A stretch of DNA of 45,405 nucleotides, from contig NZJM01000031.1 of the NCBI GenBank assembly GCA_002692205.1, positions 1 through 45,405 of the forward strand, written 5' to 3'. Positions within the stretch are counted from its first letter, which is position 1. Every line of letters begins with the position of its first letter. Shown here piece by piece: positions 24,726-32,846 of this stretch. The stretch comes from Legionellales bacterium. Lineage in GTDB: Bacteria > Pseudomonadota > Gammaproteobacteria > Eutrophobiales > Eutrophobiaceae. The position numbers and the translations under genes were made by a program. The notes beneath the pieces were generated by a model. That model saw only the letters and a list, made by a program, of their open reading frames with translations, did no database searches and had not been told where the DNA came from.

Positions 24726-25586
24726 TTAGATCTTTCTTAGATAATTAAATTCTTCTTTTGAAATGTTTCCGTCACGAGCATCTTTTAAAATATCATCAAA
24801 TAGACCATCTGCTATTAGTTTACGAACCGCTAGCAGTACACTTTTGCTAATTCTTCCTTCATCTACAAGGCTATCGAGATAGTTGAATGCTTCTAAAAAG
24901 CTTTCATCGCAACGATTATAATAATCACCTCCACGTATTCTATTACTATATGCTTCTAACTGTTCGCAGGCGATAAGAATTTCACCTAATTTTTTCACCC
25001 AATTTTGAGCATTATCCATTTTTTCTGGATAGTAATAATATAGTATTACTTTTCCCATCCAGTCTAACCATTCAATTCCTCTTTTTTTAAGCTCAGGCTT
25101 AATTTTTTCTATTTCACGATTAAAGCGTCTAGCATAGCCAAGTCTCATTTCAACTTGTTCTTTTGCCCATTCAGTATTTTCAATTCCAATTTCATATAGT
25201 TCTGATGAATACATATCCCAGAATGCTTCGGTTTCTTTTCCATACGTTGTATTTGGAAATTTTTGACGCCACTCTAATGGCCTTGTAGGCACATTATTAT
25301 TTTTTGCCCACGACCATATTTTGCCAAATAATGCTTGATCAAGACCAGCGCGTCCTAAATCATGAAGAAGACAAGTAATTTGATATTCACATATAATTTT
25401 TTCACTATAATTTAAAGATTTAGCAACAGCGGCACACATTTTTGCTGTTCTAGTGACATGTTCTTTATCATAACCTAGAATAATTTTAGCGCTTTTTATT
25501 GGATGCGGGTAATCGTAATACTTTAATAAGCTCTCCACTGTTGATTGGGAAACCCATAGTAATGAATCTGGAAATATTAATTTCAT
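24726..25586 (-). CDS. HD-domain phosphohydrolase-like protein of unknown substrate
   Basis: A 286-residue soluble protein. The N-terminal part holds an HD-domain metal site: HVTRTAKMCAAVAKSL, then CLLHDLGRAGLDQALFGKIW (the HD pair). The remainder is Trp/Tyr-rich and helical (WRQKFPNTTYGKETEAFWDMY; VILYYYYPEKMDNAQNWVKK). The last about 35 residues (LFDDILKDARDGNISKEEFNYL) resemble a short SHOCT-like or EF-hand-like C-terminal motif. The substrate cannot be named. It precedes yjbQ in a likely two-gene operon. Confidence 0.7.
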   Translation of the reverse strand: MKLIFPDSLLWVSQSTVESLLKYYDYPHPIKSAKIILGYDKEHVTRTAKMCAAVAKSLNYSEKIICEYQITCLLHDLGRAGLDQALFGKIWSWAKNNNVPTRPLEWRQKFPNTTYGKETEAFWDMYSSELYEIGIENTEWAKEQVEMRLGYARRFNREIEKIKPELKKRGIEWLDWMGKVILYYYYPEKMDNAQNWVKKLGEILIACEQLEAYSNRIRGGDYYNRCDESFLEAFNYLDSLVDEGRISKSVLLAVRKLIADGLFDDILKDARDGNISKEEFNYLRKI

Positions 25587-25666
25587 ATCTTAGAGTCTAA
25601 AAGAAAGTAAAAGTAAAAGTAAATTAAATATAGTGATAGCTCAAAATATTTGCTATTTTTGAGAAT

Positions 25667-26296
25667 ATGATATTCCATGCTTCCAAATTTAAATATTTTT
25701 TTTTCTTAGTTCTCATTATTTCTATAGTAAGTGGGTGTGGAAAAAAGAATCCAACTTTACCTTTATTATCAACTAATTCTGTAATTTTGGCCTTTGGCGA
25801 TAGTCTTACCTATGGATATAATGTGCCCAAAACAAAAAGTTATCCGGCATTTCTTGAGGTATTAGCAGGGTTAAAAGTTGTTAATGCAGGTGTTTCTGGA
25901 GAGATCTCTGAGCAAGGCTTAAAGAGGTTTCCTAAAACTTTAGATAAGCATAATCCTCAATTGGTAATTCTTTGCCATGGTGGGAATGATATGCTTCGTA
26001 AACTTGATGTTAAAAAAATGGAATTGAATCTACGTGAAATGATCCAGCTATCATTGAGCAGGGAAATACCAGTTATTTTATTAGGAGTACCTAAGCCAGG
26101 TCTATTTTTATCTGTTGCTGATATTTATGAAGAAATTGCCAGTTCAATGAATGTTATTTTTATAAAAGACTTAATTCCTGAAGTATTGGGTAACAAGTCG
26201 TTAAAATCAGATTCTATTCATCCAAATGAAAAAGGCTATAGCATCATGGCTGAAGAGATATATTCTTTGTTGTTAGATACAGGCGCAATTCAATAA
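25667..26296 (+). CDS. SGNH/GDSL esterase lipoprotein (arylesterase/TesA-like)
   Basis: A 209-residue protein with a lipoprotein signal (FFFLVLIISIVSGCGKK, lipobox VSGC). The SGNH hydrolase blocks are complete: LAFGDSLTYGYNVP (Ser, block I), the Gly in NAGVSGE, GGNDMLRK (Asn, block III) and DSIHPNEKGY (Asp/His, block V). This is the layout of TesA-type acyl-CoA thioesterase I/arylesterase, here probably membrane-anchored in the periplasm. The first plus-strand gene after the HD operon; the ribosome-binding site is weak. Confidence 0.88.
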   Translation: MIFHASKFKYFFFLVLIISIVSGCGKKNPTLPLLSTNSVILAFGDSLTYGYNVPKTKSYPAFLEVLAGLKVVNAGVSGEISEQGLKRFPKTLDKHNPQLVILCHGGNDMLRKLDVKKMELNLREMIQLSLSREIPVILLGVPKPGLFLSVADIYEEIASSMNVIFIKDLIPEVLGNKSLKSDSIHPNEKGYSIMAEEIYSLLLDTGAIQ

Positions 26297-26344
26297 AAAT
26301 TAATAAACTATTAAGAATCGTTTAAATTTAAAGGGGAAAATGTA

Positions 26345-26779
26345 ATGCTCGAAGTTAATGAAATACTTTATCCATTTTTTCAAATCGGTTTTTTATTATG
26401 CGTAGCTTTTTTAATTATATGGAATAGGGTTCTTATAATTAGGGTTGTTAAATTAAGACGTGAAAAAAAAATCATTTTAGGATCAGGGGGAGATGAGGAG
26501 TTAATACGTGCTATCAGATGTCATGGAAATTTTATTGAAAGCGTATCTATAACTATCATTATTCCAATTATCCTTTTCTTTCAAAAGGAATTTGTAGTTT
26601 TTAGTTTTGTTGCACTATTTTTATTAAGTATTGGAAGATTTATACATTCAGAAGGATTAAAAAAAGTTGATGAGAATTTAGACTACAGAAGAAGAGGAAT
26701 GTATTTTAGTCGCTATGCCAATGTTGTTTCACTTATTGGCATCACTCTTTATATTTTGCATATTGCCATGTCTTTTTGA
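26345..26779 (+). CDS. MAPEG family membrane protein
   Basis: A 144-residue protein with four hydrophobic segments and the MAPEG motif ELIRAIRCHGNFIESV (the RxxxNxxE type, here RCHGNFIE), and IGRFIHSEGL in the third helix. The family includes microsomal glutathione S-transferases and the bacterial YecN-like members of unknown role. A good AAGGGG site precedes the ATG. Its last 51 bases overlap the 3' end of the convergent NYN gene. Confidence 0.85.
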   Translation: MLEVNEILYPFFQIGFLLCVAFLIIWNRVLIIRVVKLRREKKIILGSGGDEELIRAIRCHGNFIESVSITIIIPIILFFQKEFVVFSFVALFLLSIGRFIHSEGLKKVDENLDYRRRGMYFSRYANVVSLIGITLYILHIAMSF

Positions 26780-27292
26780 TGTTTTTTTAACAGGGAGCGT
26801 GAACCAGTCGTTTCTTGTAATCTCATGAAAGTGATCAGCTTCTTCAATAATTAATCTAGAGGTTGTACTCTCAACAGCAGCAATTTCAACGCGAACGCCT
26901 TCTGATTTAAGATGACGTACTAATTCAATATAATCTGAGTCACCTGACATAATAATTATGGTATCTACTTTATCTGCAACTTGAATTGCATTTATAGAAA
27001 GAGGTATATCAGCACTTTTATGGCATGGCCTAACTGAACCATGATAGAAATTATGCAAGCGCTCTTGCAGCTTATTTGATATGTGCTTGCCTTCTCTAAA
27101 ATAAACTAAACGACTTAGACCGCGATTAACTAATAGTTTTGGTATCAATACATCAAAATTTAGCATTGTATTAATATCATTAGATTCTGAGTGGATACTG
27201 CGCTCTATATTATTTCCATCAATTAAGATTGCGACTGATTGAGATATTAAGATATTCTCAGTATTATTTTGTGTTTCGTTTATTTCGTTCAC
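26729..27292 (-). CDS. NYN-domain protein (LabA/DUF88-like putative ribonuclease)
   Basis: PIN-like NYN fold: SVAILIDGNNIERS (first Asp), a conserved middle RLVYFREGKHIS, IIIMSGDSDYIELVRHLKSEGVRVEIAA (second Asp cluster) and a C-terminal Asp in ITRNDWFTL. NYN proteins are presumed metal-dependent RNases. The track starts at a TTG (27349) with a Lys/Ile-rich unconserved leader overlapping the dUTPase gene; I use a GTG at 27292, but neither has a clear ribosome-binding site, so the true start is uncertain. It lies just downstream of the dUTPase gene on the same strand. Confidence 0.8.
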   Translation of the reverse strand: MNEINETQNNTENILISQSVAILIDGNNIERSIHSESNDINTMLNFDVLIPKLLVNRGLSRLVYFREGKHISNKLQERLHNFYHGSVRPCHKSADIPLSINAIQVADKVDTIIIMSGDSDYIELVRHLKSEGVRVEIAAVESTTSRLIIEEADHFHEITRNDWFTLPVKKTSKRHGNMQNIKSDANK

Positions 27293-27308
27293 AATAAGTT
27301 TTACAATT

Positions 27309-27746
27309 TTAATTAATTTCTTTATTATCTTTTTCTGTTTTAGTTTCAATATTATAATTAGTATCCTGCCTTTTTATATTGACAGCATGTTTTTGCTTAT
27401 AAATATCAAATACTTTCTCAGCACTTAACCCAGCACACATCATTGCAGATATTAAAAAATGTAATATATCGATTAATTCTACACGTATATTTTGCATGTC
27501 TATCTTATCTTTACTCCACCACTTCCACAATAACTCGTCATCTAATTCAAGCAATTCTTCTTTTAAAGCCTTTGCATATTTCACCAACCATTCATTAGGT
27601 AAATCATTTACCATTATTTCATTGTTTTCTAAAGCAGTCATGATTGTTTGCATACTTAAATCATTGCCTAATTTATCTTTAATGTTATTCTTTTTAAAGA
27701 CATAATCATTCAGTTCTGATTGCATTTCAAAAATGTTTTCCAGCAT
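27309..27746 (-). CDS. dimeric-type dUTP diphosphatase / MazG-like all-alpha NTP pyrophosphatase
   Basis: About 145 residues, all helical. The metal motifs of the all-alpha NTP pyrophosphatase superfamily appear as KEELLELDDELLWKWW (ExxE) and ELIDILHFLISAM (ExxD). The N-terminus LENIFEMQSELNDYVF and the Trp-rich insert match the dimeric dUTPase family that replaces trimeric Dut in some bacteria. It hydrolyses dUTP to keep uracil out of DNA. I chose the third of three Met codons, at 27746, since GGAG lies six bases upstream of it. Likely co-transcribed with the NYN gene. Confidence 0.78.
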   Translation of the reverse strand: MLENIFEMQSELNDYVFKKNNIKDKLGNDLSMQTIMTALENNEIMVNDLPNEWLVKYAKALKEELLELDDELLWKWWSKDKIDMQNIRVELIDILHFLISAMMCAGLSAEKVFDIYKQKHAVNIKRQDTNYNIETKTEKDNKEIN

Positions 27747-27885
27747 AATCATCTCCATTTCTGATTACATATTATTTCTATATGAATTTACTATATCACC
27801 TTTTTATATACAAAAATGTTTCAAGCTGCTTAATACTATATAATTACATTTTTTATATCTAGCAGTCTTTTTATCAATATGCAGA

Positions 27886-28782
27886 ATGAAAATTAAATAC
27901 ATACAAATTAATAAACGCTACATTATGCATGGTTTTCTGCCTGCTTTTTTTTCTGCCTGCTTTTTTGCTGTTATGGTAACTTGCATAAAAGCGGCGTCAT
28001 CTGAATTAGCAGTAATACAGCTCGTATTTCTTAGAAGCTTTGTTGGTTTAATTATCATTCTTCCTTTTGTTATTCATCTTGGAAGCTCATATTTGAGGAC
28101 ATCTATCGTACATATGCATTTATTACGTGGTCTGATTAGTATTTCAGCTATGACATGCTTATATTTTGCTATTGCGAATATAGGTTTATCCGAAGCTACA
28201 TTATTAAATGCCGCGTCACCCTTATTTATAGCATTATTAGCTGTACCGATCCTTAATGAAAGAGTCAGCTTCATGATTTTTTTCATTTTACTTATCGGAT
28301 TTATTGGAGTGATTCTTATTTTAAAACCAGGAACATCCATGTTCTCTATTGGAGCTATTGTTGGCCTTTGTTCAGGTTTTTTTATTGCCTGTGCAAAAAT
28401 ATTGATTCGATATATGGCTAGTACTGAACCTGTTATACGAACTGTATTTTATTTTAGTATCTTCTCGACAATTTATTCTGGCATTGCAATGTTATGGTTT
28501 TGGCAAACACCTAGTATGCATGACCTATTAATTATGATTTTAGCTGGTATTTGTGCGACGGGTGGACAAACACTTCTAACATATGCTTTTACAAATAATG
28601 AAGCATCGACAGTCTCTCCATTTACATACATTACAGTATTAATGGCAACATTATTTGCGTGGATCGGATGGAATGAATTACCCGATATAAGTTCTGGAAT
28701 TGGCGCTATATTTATTATCGGATCTTGTTTATTTCTAACTGTTCAGGGTCAGTTACCAAGTGCTTGGAAGCAAAAAAAATAA
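27886..28782 (+). CDS. EamA/DMT family transporter
   Basis: A 298-residue membrane protein with ten hydrophobic helices in two EamA repeats. Features are GFLPAFFSACFFAVMVTCIKAAS in the first, the typical LRSFVGLIIILPF and YFAIANIGLSEATLLNAASPLFIALLAVPILNERVS, and a second-half counterpart with TYAFTNNEASTVSPFTYITVLMATLFAWIGWNELPD. Such drug/metabolite transporters move amino acids, nucleobases or unknown metabolites; specificity cannot be read. Stand-alone gene, divergent from the dUTPase gene. Confidence 0.9.
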   Translation: MKIKYIQINKRYIMHGFLPAFFSACFFAVMVTCIKAASSELAVIQLVFLRSFVGLIIILPFVIHLGSSYLRTSIVHMHLLRGLISISAMTCLYFAIANIGLSEATLLNAASPLFIALLAVPILNERVSFMIFFILLIGFIGVILILKPGTSMFSIGAIVGLCSGFFIACAKILIRYMASTEPVIRTVFYFSIFSTIYSGIAMLWFWQTPSMHDLLIMILAGICATGGQTLLTYAFTNNEASTVSPFTYITVLMATLFAWIGWNELPDISSGIGAIFIIGSCLFLTVQGQLPSAWKQKK

Positions 28783-28804
28783 GCTAAATTTTTCATACCT
28801 CTAT

Positions 28805-29137
28805 TTAAGGGCGATTATTTGTTGGTTGAACTAAAATCCATGGCTTTATAACGACTGCCCAAACTATCATGTTATTTTTATGCCATGCTTTTGCAAGCTC
28901 ATCGCTAACTTTTTCTACGTATTTTTTTTTCATCCACTCTTTTATCTTCTCTTCGTTATCAATGGATAATTGATGCGCAACATCTATCAAATCAAGATTA
29001 GACGAAACGTATATTACTGTACCTTTCGCAAAAAAAGGTAGCAGTTCTCTCCAGGGAGTTTTCGAGGTTTCTAAGTTTAATTTGTGGTGGCTAACTTCAG
29101 ACTTTTTATCTTCGGTATTATTTAAGCCAGAACTCAT
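28805..29137 (-). CDS. DUF2288 family protein
   Basis: A 110-residue protein matching the DUF2288 pattern: KLNLETSKTPWRELLPFFAKGTVIYVSSNLDLIDVAHQLS near the N-terminus and the ending WAVVIKPWILVQ. Function unknown. Its start overlaps the alpha/beta hydrolase stop by four bases (ATGA), so it is the last gene of the MerR-hydrolase-DUF2288 unit. Confidence 0.85.
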   Translation of the reverse strand: MSSGLNNTEDKKSEVSHHKLNLETSKTPWRELLPFFAKGTVIYVSSNLDLIDVAHQLSIDNEEKIKEWMKKKYVEKVSDELAKAWHKNNMIVWAVVIKPWILVQPTNNRP

Positions 29138-30042
29138 TTTTTTGATTTTGATATTACTTCCAAAACATGTTTGATTATTTCATCTGGAGCTTCTCTGTGA
29201 ATTTGATGCCCACTGTTACTAATGATAGTTTGCCAGCTATTTCTACTTAATTTTAGTAAATCTTTTTGCATTTCCTGCCATTCATTTTCTAAAGAGATTC
29301 CATCGAGAACAGGTAATTGCCCTTTTCCTCTAGATAACACCGCTATTGGTATGTCTTTTATTGGCCCAGCATGCTTTACTTGATAAGCACTTTCCTTGAA
29401 ATATTTGAGTTCACCCATTTGAGCAAAAGTTGCTTTTCTGCTTGAATTTAAAAAGTACCATTTTTTTTCAAAAGGAGTGAAATCATCTGGAGCGAAACCT
29501 TTTCGCCCTGTAATCAGAGGTTTTTTCTCGACTTTGTCTAACGCGGATAATCGATATATTTGCTCTGGGTGGGAAGAGTCTACTAGAACTAACCCTAAGA
29601 TATTCTTTGGAAATTTGGCAGCTAAATAGCGTGCTGTAAATCCACCAAATGAGTGTCCTACGACTATAAACGGACCGGGGATTTCAGCTTTTTTTATCAG
29701 AAGATTCAACTCATGAACAATCGTTGCTGTGGTTCTCATTCCTCTACCCGGATCACTCCATCCATAGCCTGCTCTGTCATATACGCAAACACGAGCACTT
29801 TCAGATAAACGCTTAGCTATTCTATACCAGCTTGCAGATGACTCAGCAATTCCGACATCGATTAGAATAGTTGGTGATTCACTACCAAGACAGTCTATGT
29901 ACATTGTCTGGAATCCAATATTTATGAAACGTCCAGGCGGAGTAAACGGGACATCAGTCGCATATACGTTGGTACTAAGGGGTAGCGCTAAAAAAATAGC
30001 GATAATAATAAAGCATGATTTTTTTGAGATTGACATTATCAT
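29134..30042 (-). CDS. exported alpha/beta hydrolase (copy 1)
   Basis: A 302-residue protein with a signal peptide (CFIIIAIFLALPLSTNVYA). Catalytic triad positions: the nucleophile elbow VVGHSFGGFTARYLA, an acid probably in the later strand (LSRGKGQLP region) and the His in NSGHQIHREAPDEI. CVYDRAGYGWSDPG and TILIDVGIAESSASWY are typical of small-molecule esterases or haloalkane dehalogenase-like lipases. It is a paralogue of the hydrolase at 37236-38153. It overlaps the MerR gene by four bases and the DUF2288 gene by four, so all three form one operon. Substrate unknown. Confidence 0.85.
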   Translation of the reverse strand: MIMSISKKSCFIIIAIFLALPLSTNVYATDVPFTPPGRFINIGFQTMYIDCLGSESPTILIDVGIAESSASWYRIAKRLSESARVCVYDRAGYGWSDPGRGMRTTATIVHELNLLIKKAEIPGPFIVVGHSFGGFTARYLAAKFPKNILGLVLVDSSHPEQIYRLSALDKVEKKPLITGRKGFAPDDFTPFEKKWYFLNSSRKATFAQMGELKYFKESAYQVKHAGPIKDIPIAVLSRGKGQLPVLDGISLENEWQEMQKDLLKLSRNSWQTIISNSGHQIHREAPDEIIKHVLEVISKSKK

Positions 30043-31028
30043 TTCTCAACAACAATATTTTCAGCGGTCACCACTTCAGTAAGTGCTTTTTCAAGTATCG
30101 ATCTTGCATGCCCAGTCATGTTACCAAGCAACCTATGTAATTCAGCATCTTTTTTATATCTAGTTATACATTCTTCACTGTAAGCCTCAAATTGAAGTAA
30201 CTTAATTATAATACTAGATAAATGTTGAGGGCACTCACATTTAATAGTTGATGATGCTGACGATAATTGTATTAGTTGTTTGGTCGTGTAGATCTTTTTT
30301 GGCGAAGGGCCACGAACATCAGAATTAGTTTTTACTGGTGCTATTGGCTGTTTATTTTTAGCAAGGTTCCTAATTTCAGTTTTAAGATGTTCTGTAGAAA
30401 TTGGAGCTTGAAAAAACACAAAACTGTTTTGACTTAATTTCTTTTTAGTTGAGTTATTCATGAAACCATATATCAGTATTAACTGGCTTGCACCAGATTC
30501 TCTATATATCTTTTCTATACTACTAACGTGATCCCCTTGTACTGTTGGAAACTCCATAACCAGCATATCAATTTTTTCTGTTTTATTTTTATCATGGAAT
30601 TCTTCTTCGTTTCTAAAAATACCAGAGAAATAGAAATTAGAATCAACATTATTTGAGTATTCTAATTGTAGAGATAGGACATCACCTATAGCCACAACAT
30701 TACTCTTTCTTTGCATATCAGATATTTCAACAAGTCTGCTTCCTTTACTTGAAAACTCAAGACGCTGACTCAATTCCTCGTTATTTAGTTTAGCTATAGT
30801 CCCGATAGAATGTCCTTTATCAACAAGTAATTTAAGTAGTGTCAGTCGATTTATATCTTCTCTTTTATAAAGTCTGTCTGCTTTTTCAGAACGGCAGGGC
30901 ACGACGACGCTATAACGTCTTTCCCAGATACGAAGTGTATCGACGGGAATATTTGTTATTCGCGAAACGACACCGATTTTAAATGTATTTGATAAATCGG
31001 AAGTTAATACTTCAGTTGAATAAGCCAT
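30039..31028 (-). CDS. MerR-family regulator, CarH/LitR-like without visible B12 ligands
   Basis: Start set at the ATG at 31028, preceded by AAAGGAT; the track's GTG at 31058 lies further upstream without one. About 329 residues. The N-terminal MerR winged helix is clear: FKIGVVSRITNIPVDTLRIWERRYSVVVPCR, YKREDINRLTLLKLLVDKGHSI. The rest resembles the helical plus Rossmann C-terminal part of CarH/LitR (IDMLVMEFPTVQGDH; SQLILIYGFMN). The cobalamin signatures (W-x9-EH and DxHxxG) are not seen, so it is probably B12-independent. It heads the hydrolase-DUF2288 operon and has 11-bp direct repeats just upstream, suggesting autoregulation. Confidence 0.75.
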   Translation of the reverse strand: MAYSTEVLTSDLSNTFKIGVVSRITNIPVDTLRIWERRYSVVVPCRSEKADRLYKREDINRLTLLKLLVDKGHSIGTIAKLNNEELSQRLEFSSKGSRLVEISDMQRKSNVVAIGDVLSLQLEYSNNVDSNFYFSGIFRNEEEFHDKNKTEKIDMLVMEFPTVQGDHVSSIEKIYRESGASQLILIYGFMNNSTKKKLSQNSFVFFQAPISTEHLKTEIRNLAKNKQPIAPVKTNSDVRGPSPKKIYTTKQLIQLSSASSTIKCECPQHLSSIIIKLLQFEAYSEECITRYKKDAELHRLLGNMTGHARSILEKALTEVVTAENIVVEK

Positions 31029-31051
31029 AACATATATCCTTTTAAATTCGA

Positions 31052-31084
31052 TGGACACAATATAGACAGAATATGGACAATAGT
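31052..31084. promoter_or_regulatory. three 11-bp direct repeats, candidate MerR operator
   Basis: TGGACACAATA, TAGACAGAATA and TGGACAATAGT follow each other with exact 11-base spacing, 24 to 56 bases upstream of the MerR start. CarH-type MerR regulators are known to bind tandem 11-bp direct repeats, so this is a strong operator candidate for autoregulation. Confidence 0.6.
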
Positions 31085-31184
31085 CGATGCCTATCGGATA
31101 TCGTCCTAGTCAAAAAGAGCTTCTTATTGTTATTTATTACTTAAACTATTGTTTAAATTAATATTTTTATAATAAATCTTGTCA

Positions 31185-31206
31185 TGGACAAAGATTGGAT
31201 AATGAT
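31185..31206. promoter_or_regulatory. second pair of 11-bp repeats, nitroreductase side
   Basis: TGGACAAAGAT and TGGATAATGAT sit back to back with the same 11-base spacing and TGGA core as the repeats near the MerR gene, 74 bases before the nitroreductase ATG. They may let the regulator also control the divergent gene. Confidence 0.4.
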
Positions 31207-31279
31207 GAATTTATCAAATATTGTTTTAATTTAAATAAATACAATTGATTAAAATAAACTGCAGGATTAAATTGAATGT

Positions 31280-31843
31280 ATGACTACTCAGCCTGTAAAT
31301 ATTGAAAAATTAATCACGTCTAGACGAACAATCCACAATTTTATTCCAAATAAGATCCCAGATGAGTCAGTGATTAAGAGAGCTATTGAAACTGCTTGCT
31401 GGGCTCCCAATCATCATTTGACAGAACCATGGCATTTTTATTTATTGGGAGCTGCAACAATTACCAGTATCTGCGATTTAAATAAAAAACTTGTGACTAT
31501 TGCAAGCGGTGAAGATGCAGCAGAAAAAAAATATTTACGTTGGTTGAGTATTCCAGGTTGGATAATAGTTACATCTAAAAGATCTAATGATGAGATTATT
31601 TTTAACGAGGACTATGCCGCATGTTGTTGTGCCATACAAAACCTCATGCTTTCCTTATGGAGCAAAGGTATTGGGACAAAATGGTCAACGGGGGAGATTA
31701 CTAGAAATGATGAATTTTATGACATCGTTTGGGTCAACAGAGATTTAGAGAATATAATTGGTATTGTTTGGTACGGTTATCCCGAAGATGTGACGAAGAC
31801 AGTTAGAAAAAATCTATCGGAATCACTAACACAACTTCCATAA
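31280..31843 (+). CDS. nitroreductase family FMN oxidoreductase
   Basis: A 187-residue protein with TSRRTIHNFIPNKIPDESVIKRAIETACWAPNHHLTEPWHFYLLG, the FMN-binding start of nitroreductases (R-R-S/T, AP..hh..PW.F). It continues with AACCCAIQNLMLSLWSKGIGTKWSTG and a C-terminal GIVWYGYP. Of the subfamilies it looks like the YdjA type. It uses NAD(P)H to reduce an unknown substrate. It is divergent from the MerR gene across a 250-base region carrying repeated TGGACA sites. Confidence 0.88.
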   Translation: MTTQPVNIEKLITSRRTIHNFIPNKIPDESVIKRAIETACWAPNHHLTEPWHFYLLGAATITSICDLNKKLVTIASGEDAAEKKYLRWLSIPGWIIVTSKRSNDEIIFNEDYAACCCAIQNLMLSLWSKGIGTKWSTGEITRNDEFYDIVWVNRDLENIIGIVWYGYPEDVTKTVRKNLSESLTQLP

Positions 31844-31850
31844 ATTTTTT

Positions 31851-32375
31851 CTAGTCACAGTCTCTTATCTTTATCCACTTTTCATGATTAATGCCTATTC
31901 TTTTTGCCTCTGTGTAATAATCTTCACAGAGTTGCGTTTTTGGGTTAATCGACCTAGATAATATCCAAGCATAGTTTAAATTCGGACCAATAACCAAAGC
32001 CATTGTATAATCTGCATCTAACTTTACTATGTTGTAAGCACCATAAAACGGCCAAAAGAAAGAAACTTTTAAACTTCCGATATTCTTTTTACCGATAAAA
32101 TAGGCTTTACCACTAGCTTCTTTCCACTTTCCGTTACTCGGATTTTTCCCATGATTAGTGACTTTAATGCCCCCGTCCTCTCTGAGTGAATAATTAGCAT
32201 AAACTTCAACTAAATTTCTCTCAAAACTATGGTCAAGTCGCGCTATCTCATGCCAGGTTCCAAGATACCTAGTAATATCAAAATTTGTAATCGGTTCTAC
32301 ATTAGCTGGTATTGAGGCACATCCTAATAAACTTATTATAAAAAAATGTATGGACAATATTTTTATGAAATTCAT
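31851..32375 (-). CDS. lipocalin family lipoprotein (Blc-like)
   Basis: A 174-residue protein with a lipobox (FFIISLLGCASIP) and the lipocalin signature FDITRYLGTWHEIARLDHSFERNL, followed by the barrel strands ending in YAWILSRSINP (the second lipocalin motif). Blc is an outer membrane lipoprotein thought to carry lysophospholipids or fatty acids during envelope stress. It converges on the nitroreductase gene with seven bases between. Confidence 0.9.
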   Translation of the reverse strand: MNFIKILSIHFFIISLLGCASIPANVEPITNFDITRYLGTWHEIARLDHSFERNLVEVYANYSLREDGGIKVTNHGKNPSNGKWKEASGKAYFIGKKNIGSLKVSFFWPFYGAYNIVKLDADYTMALVIGPNLNYAWILSRSINPKTQLCEDYYTEAKRIGINHEKWIKIRDCD

Positions 32376-32492
32376 ATTTTTTATATTTCTTTATTATTTT
32401 GATTCATGACTCTATAATATTTAGTATATAGAAACACAATATAATGTTTTTTTAAATAAATTTCAGTCTTCTTTCAGAGGTAATTAGTTTAA

Positions 32493-32840
32493 ATGAGAAT
32501 TTTAATCATATTTGTATTTATTTTTATAAATGGGTGTTCTAGTGATGAAGATGCACAAGAGGTTGATAAAATTAATTCAGATGAAATTAATTTAGATGAA
32601 ATTAATATTAATGCTGATCATGAAGCTGACGAAATCGAGTTTCTATTAAAACGTTCCATCGCTGGTACTGAAGACCTCATTTTTTTATATGCAGAAAATG
32701 ACTGGCGTACTGATGAGCTTAAACGCCAACTAATGGAAAAAATGGATAAGCTTATGCTACTTTATTTTGAAAGTGGTCGTGATATGTCCGAACTTGAAAA
32801 AAAACTAGTTGAAATTGATAGGCAACTTGAATCGTTATAA
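32493..32840 (+). CDS. small lipoprotein of unknown function
   Basis: A 115-residue protein with a short lipoprotein signal (MRILIIFVFIFINGCSS, lipobox ING-C). The mature part is strongly acidic with repeated DEIN units (SDEINLDEININADHEADEIE), then helical with ELKRQLMEKMDKLMLLYFESGRDMSELEKKL. I do not recognise a family. It is six bases upstream of the ankyrin gene, so the two are probably co-transcribed and may work together at the membrane. Confidence 0.65.
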   Translation: MRILIIFVFIFINGCSSDEDAQEVDKINSDEINLDEININADHEADEIEFLLKRSIAGTEDLIFLYAENDWRTDELKRQLMEKMDKLMLLYFESGRDMSELEKKLVEIDRQLESL

Positions 32841-32846
32841 TTTTAA

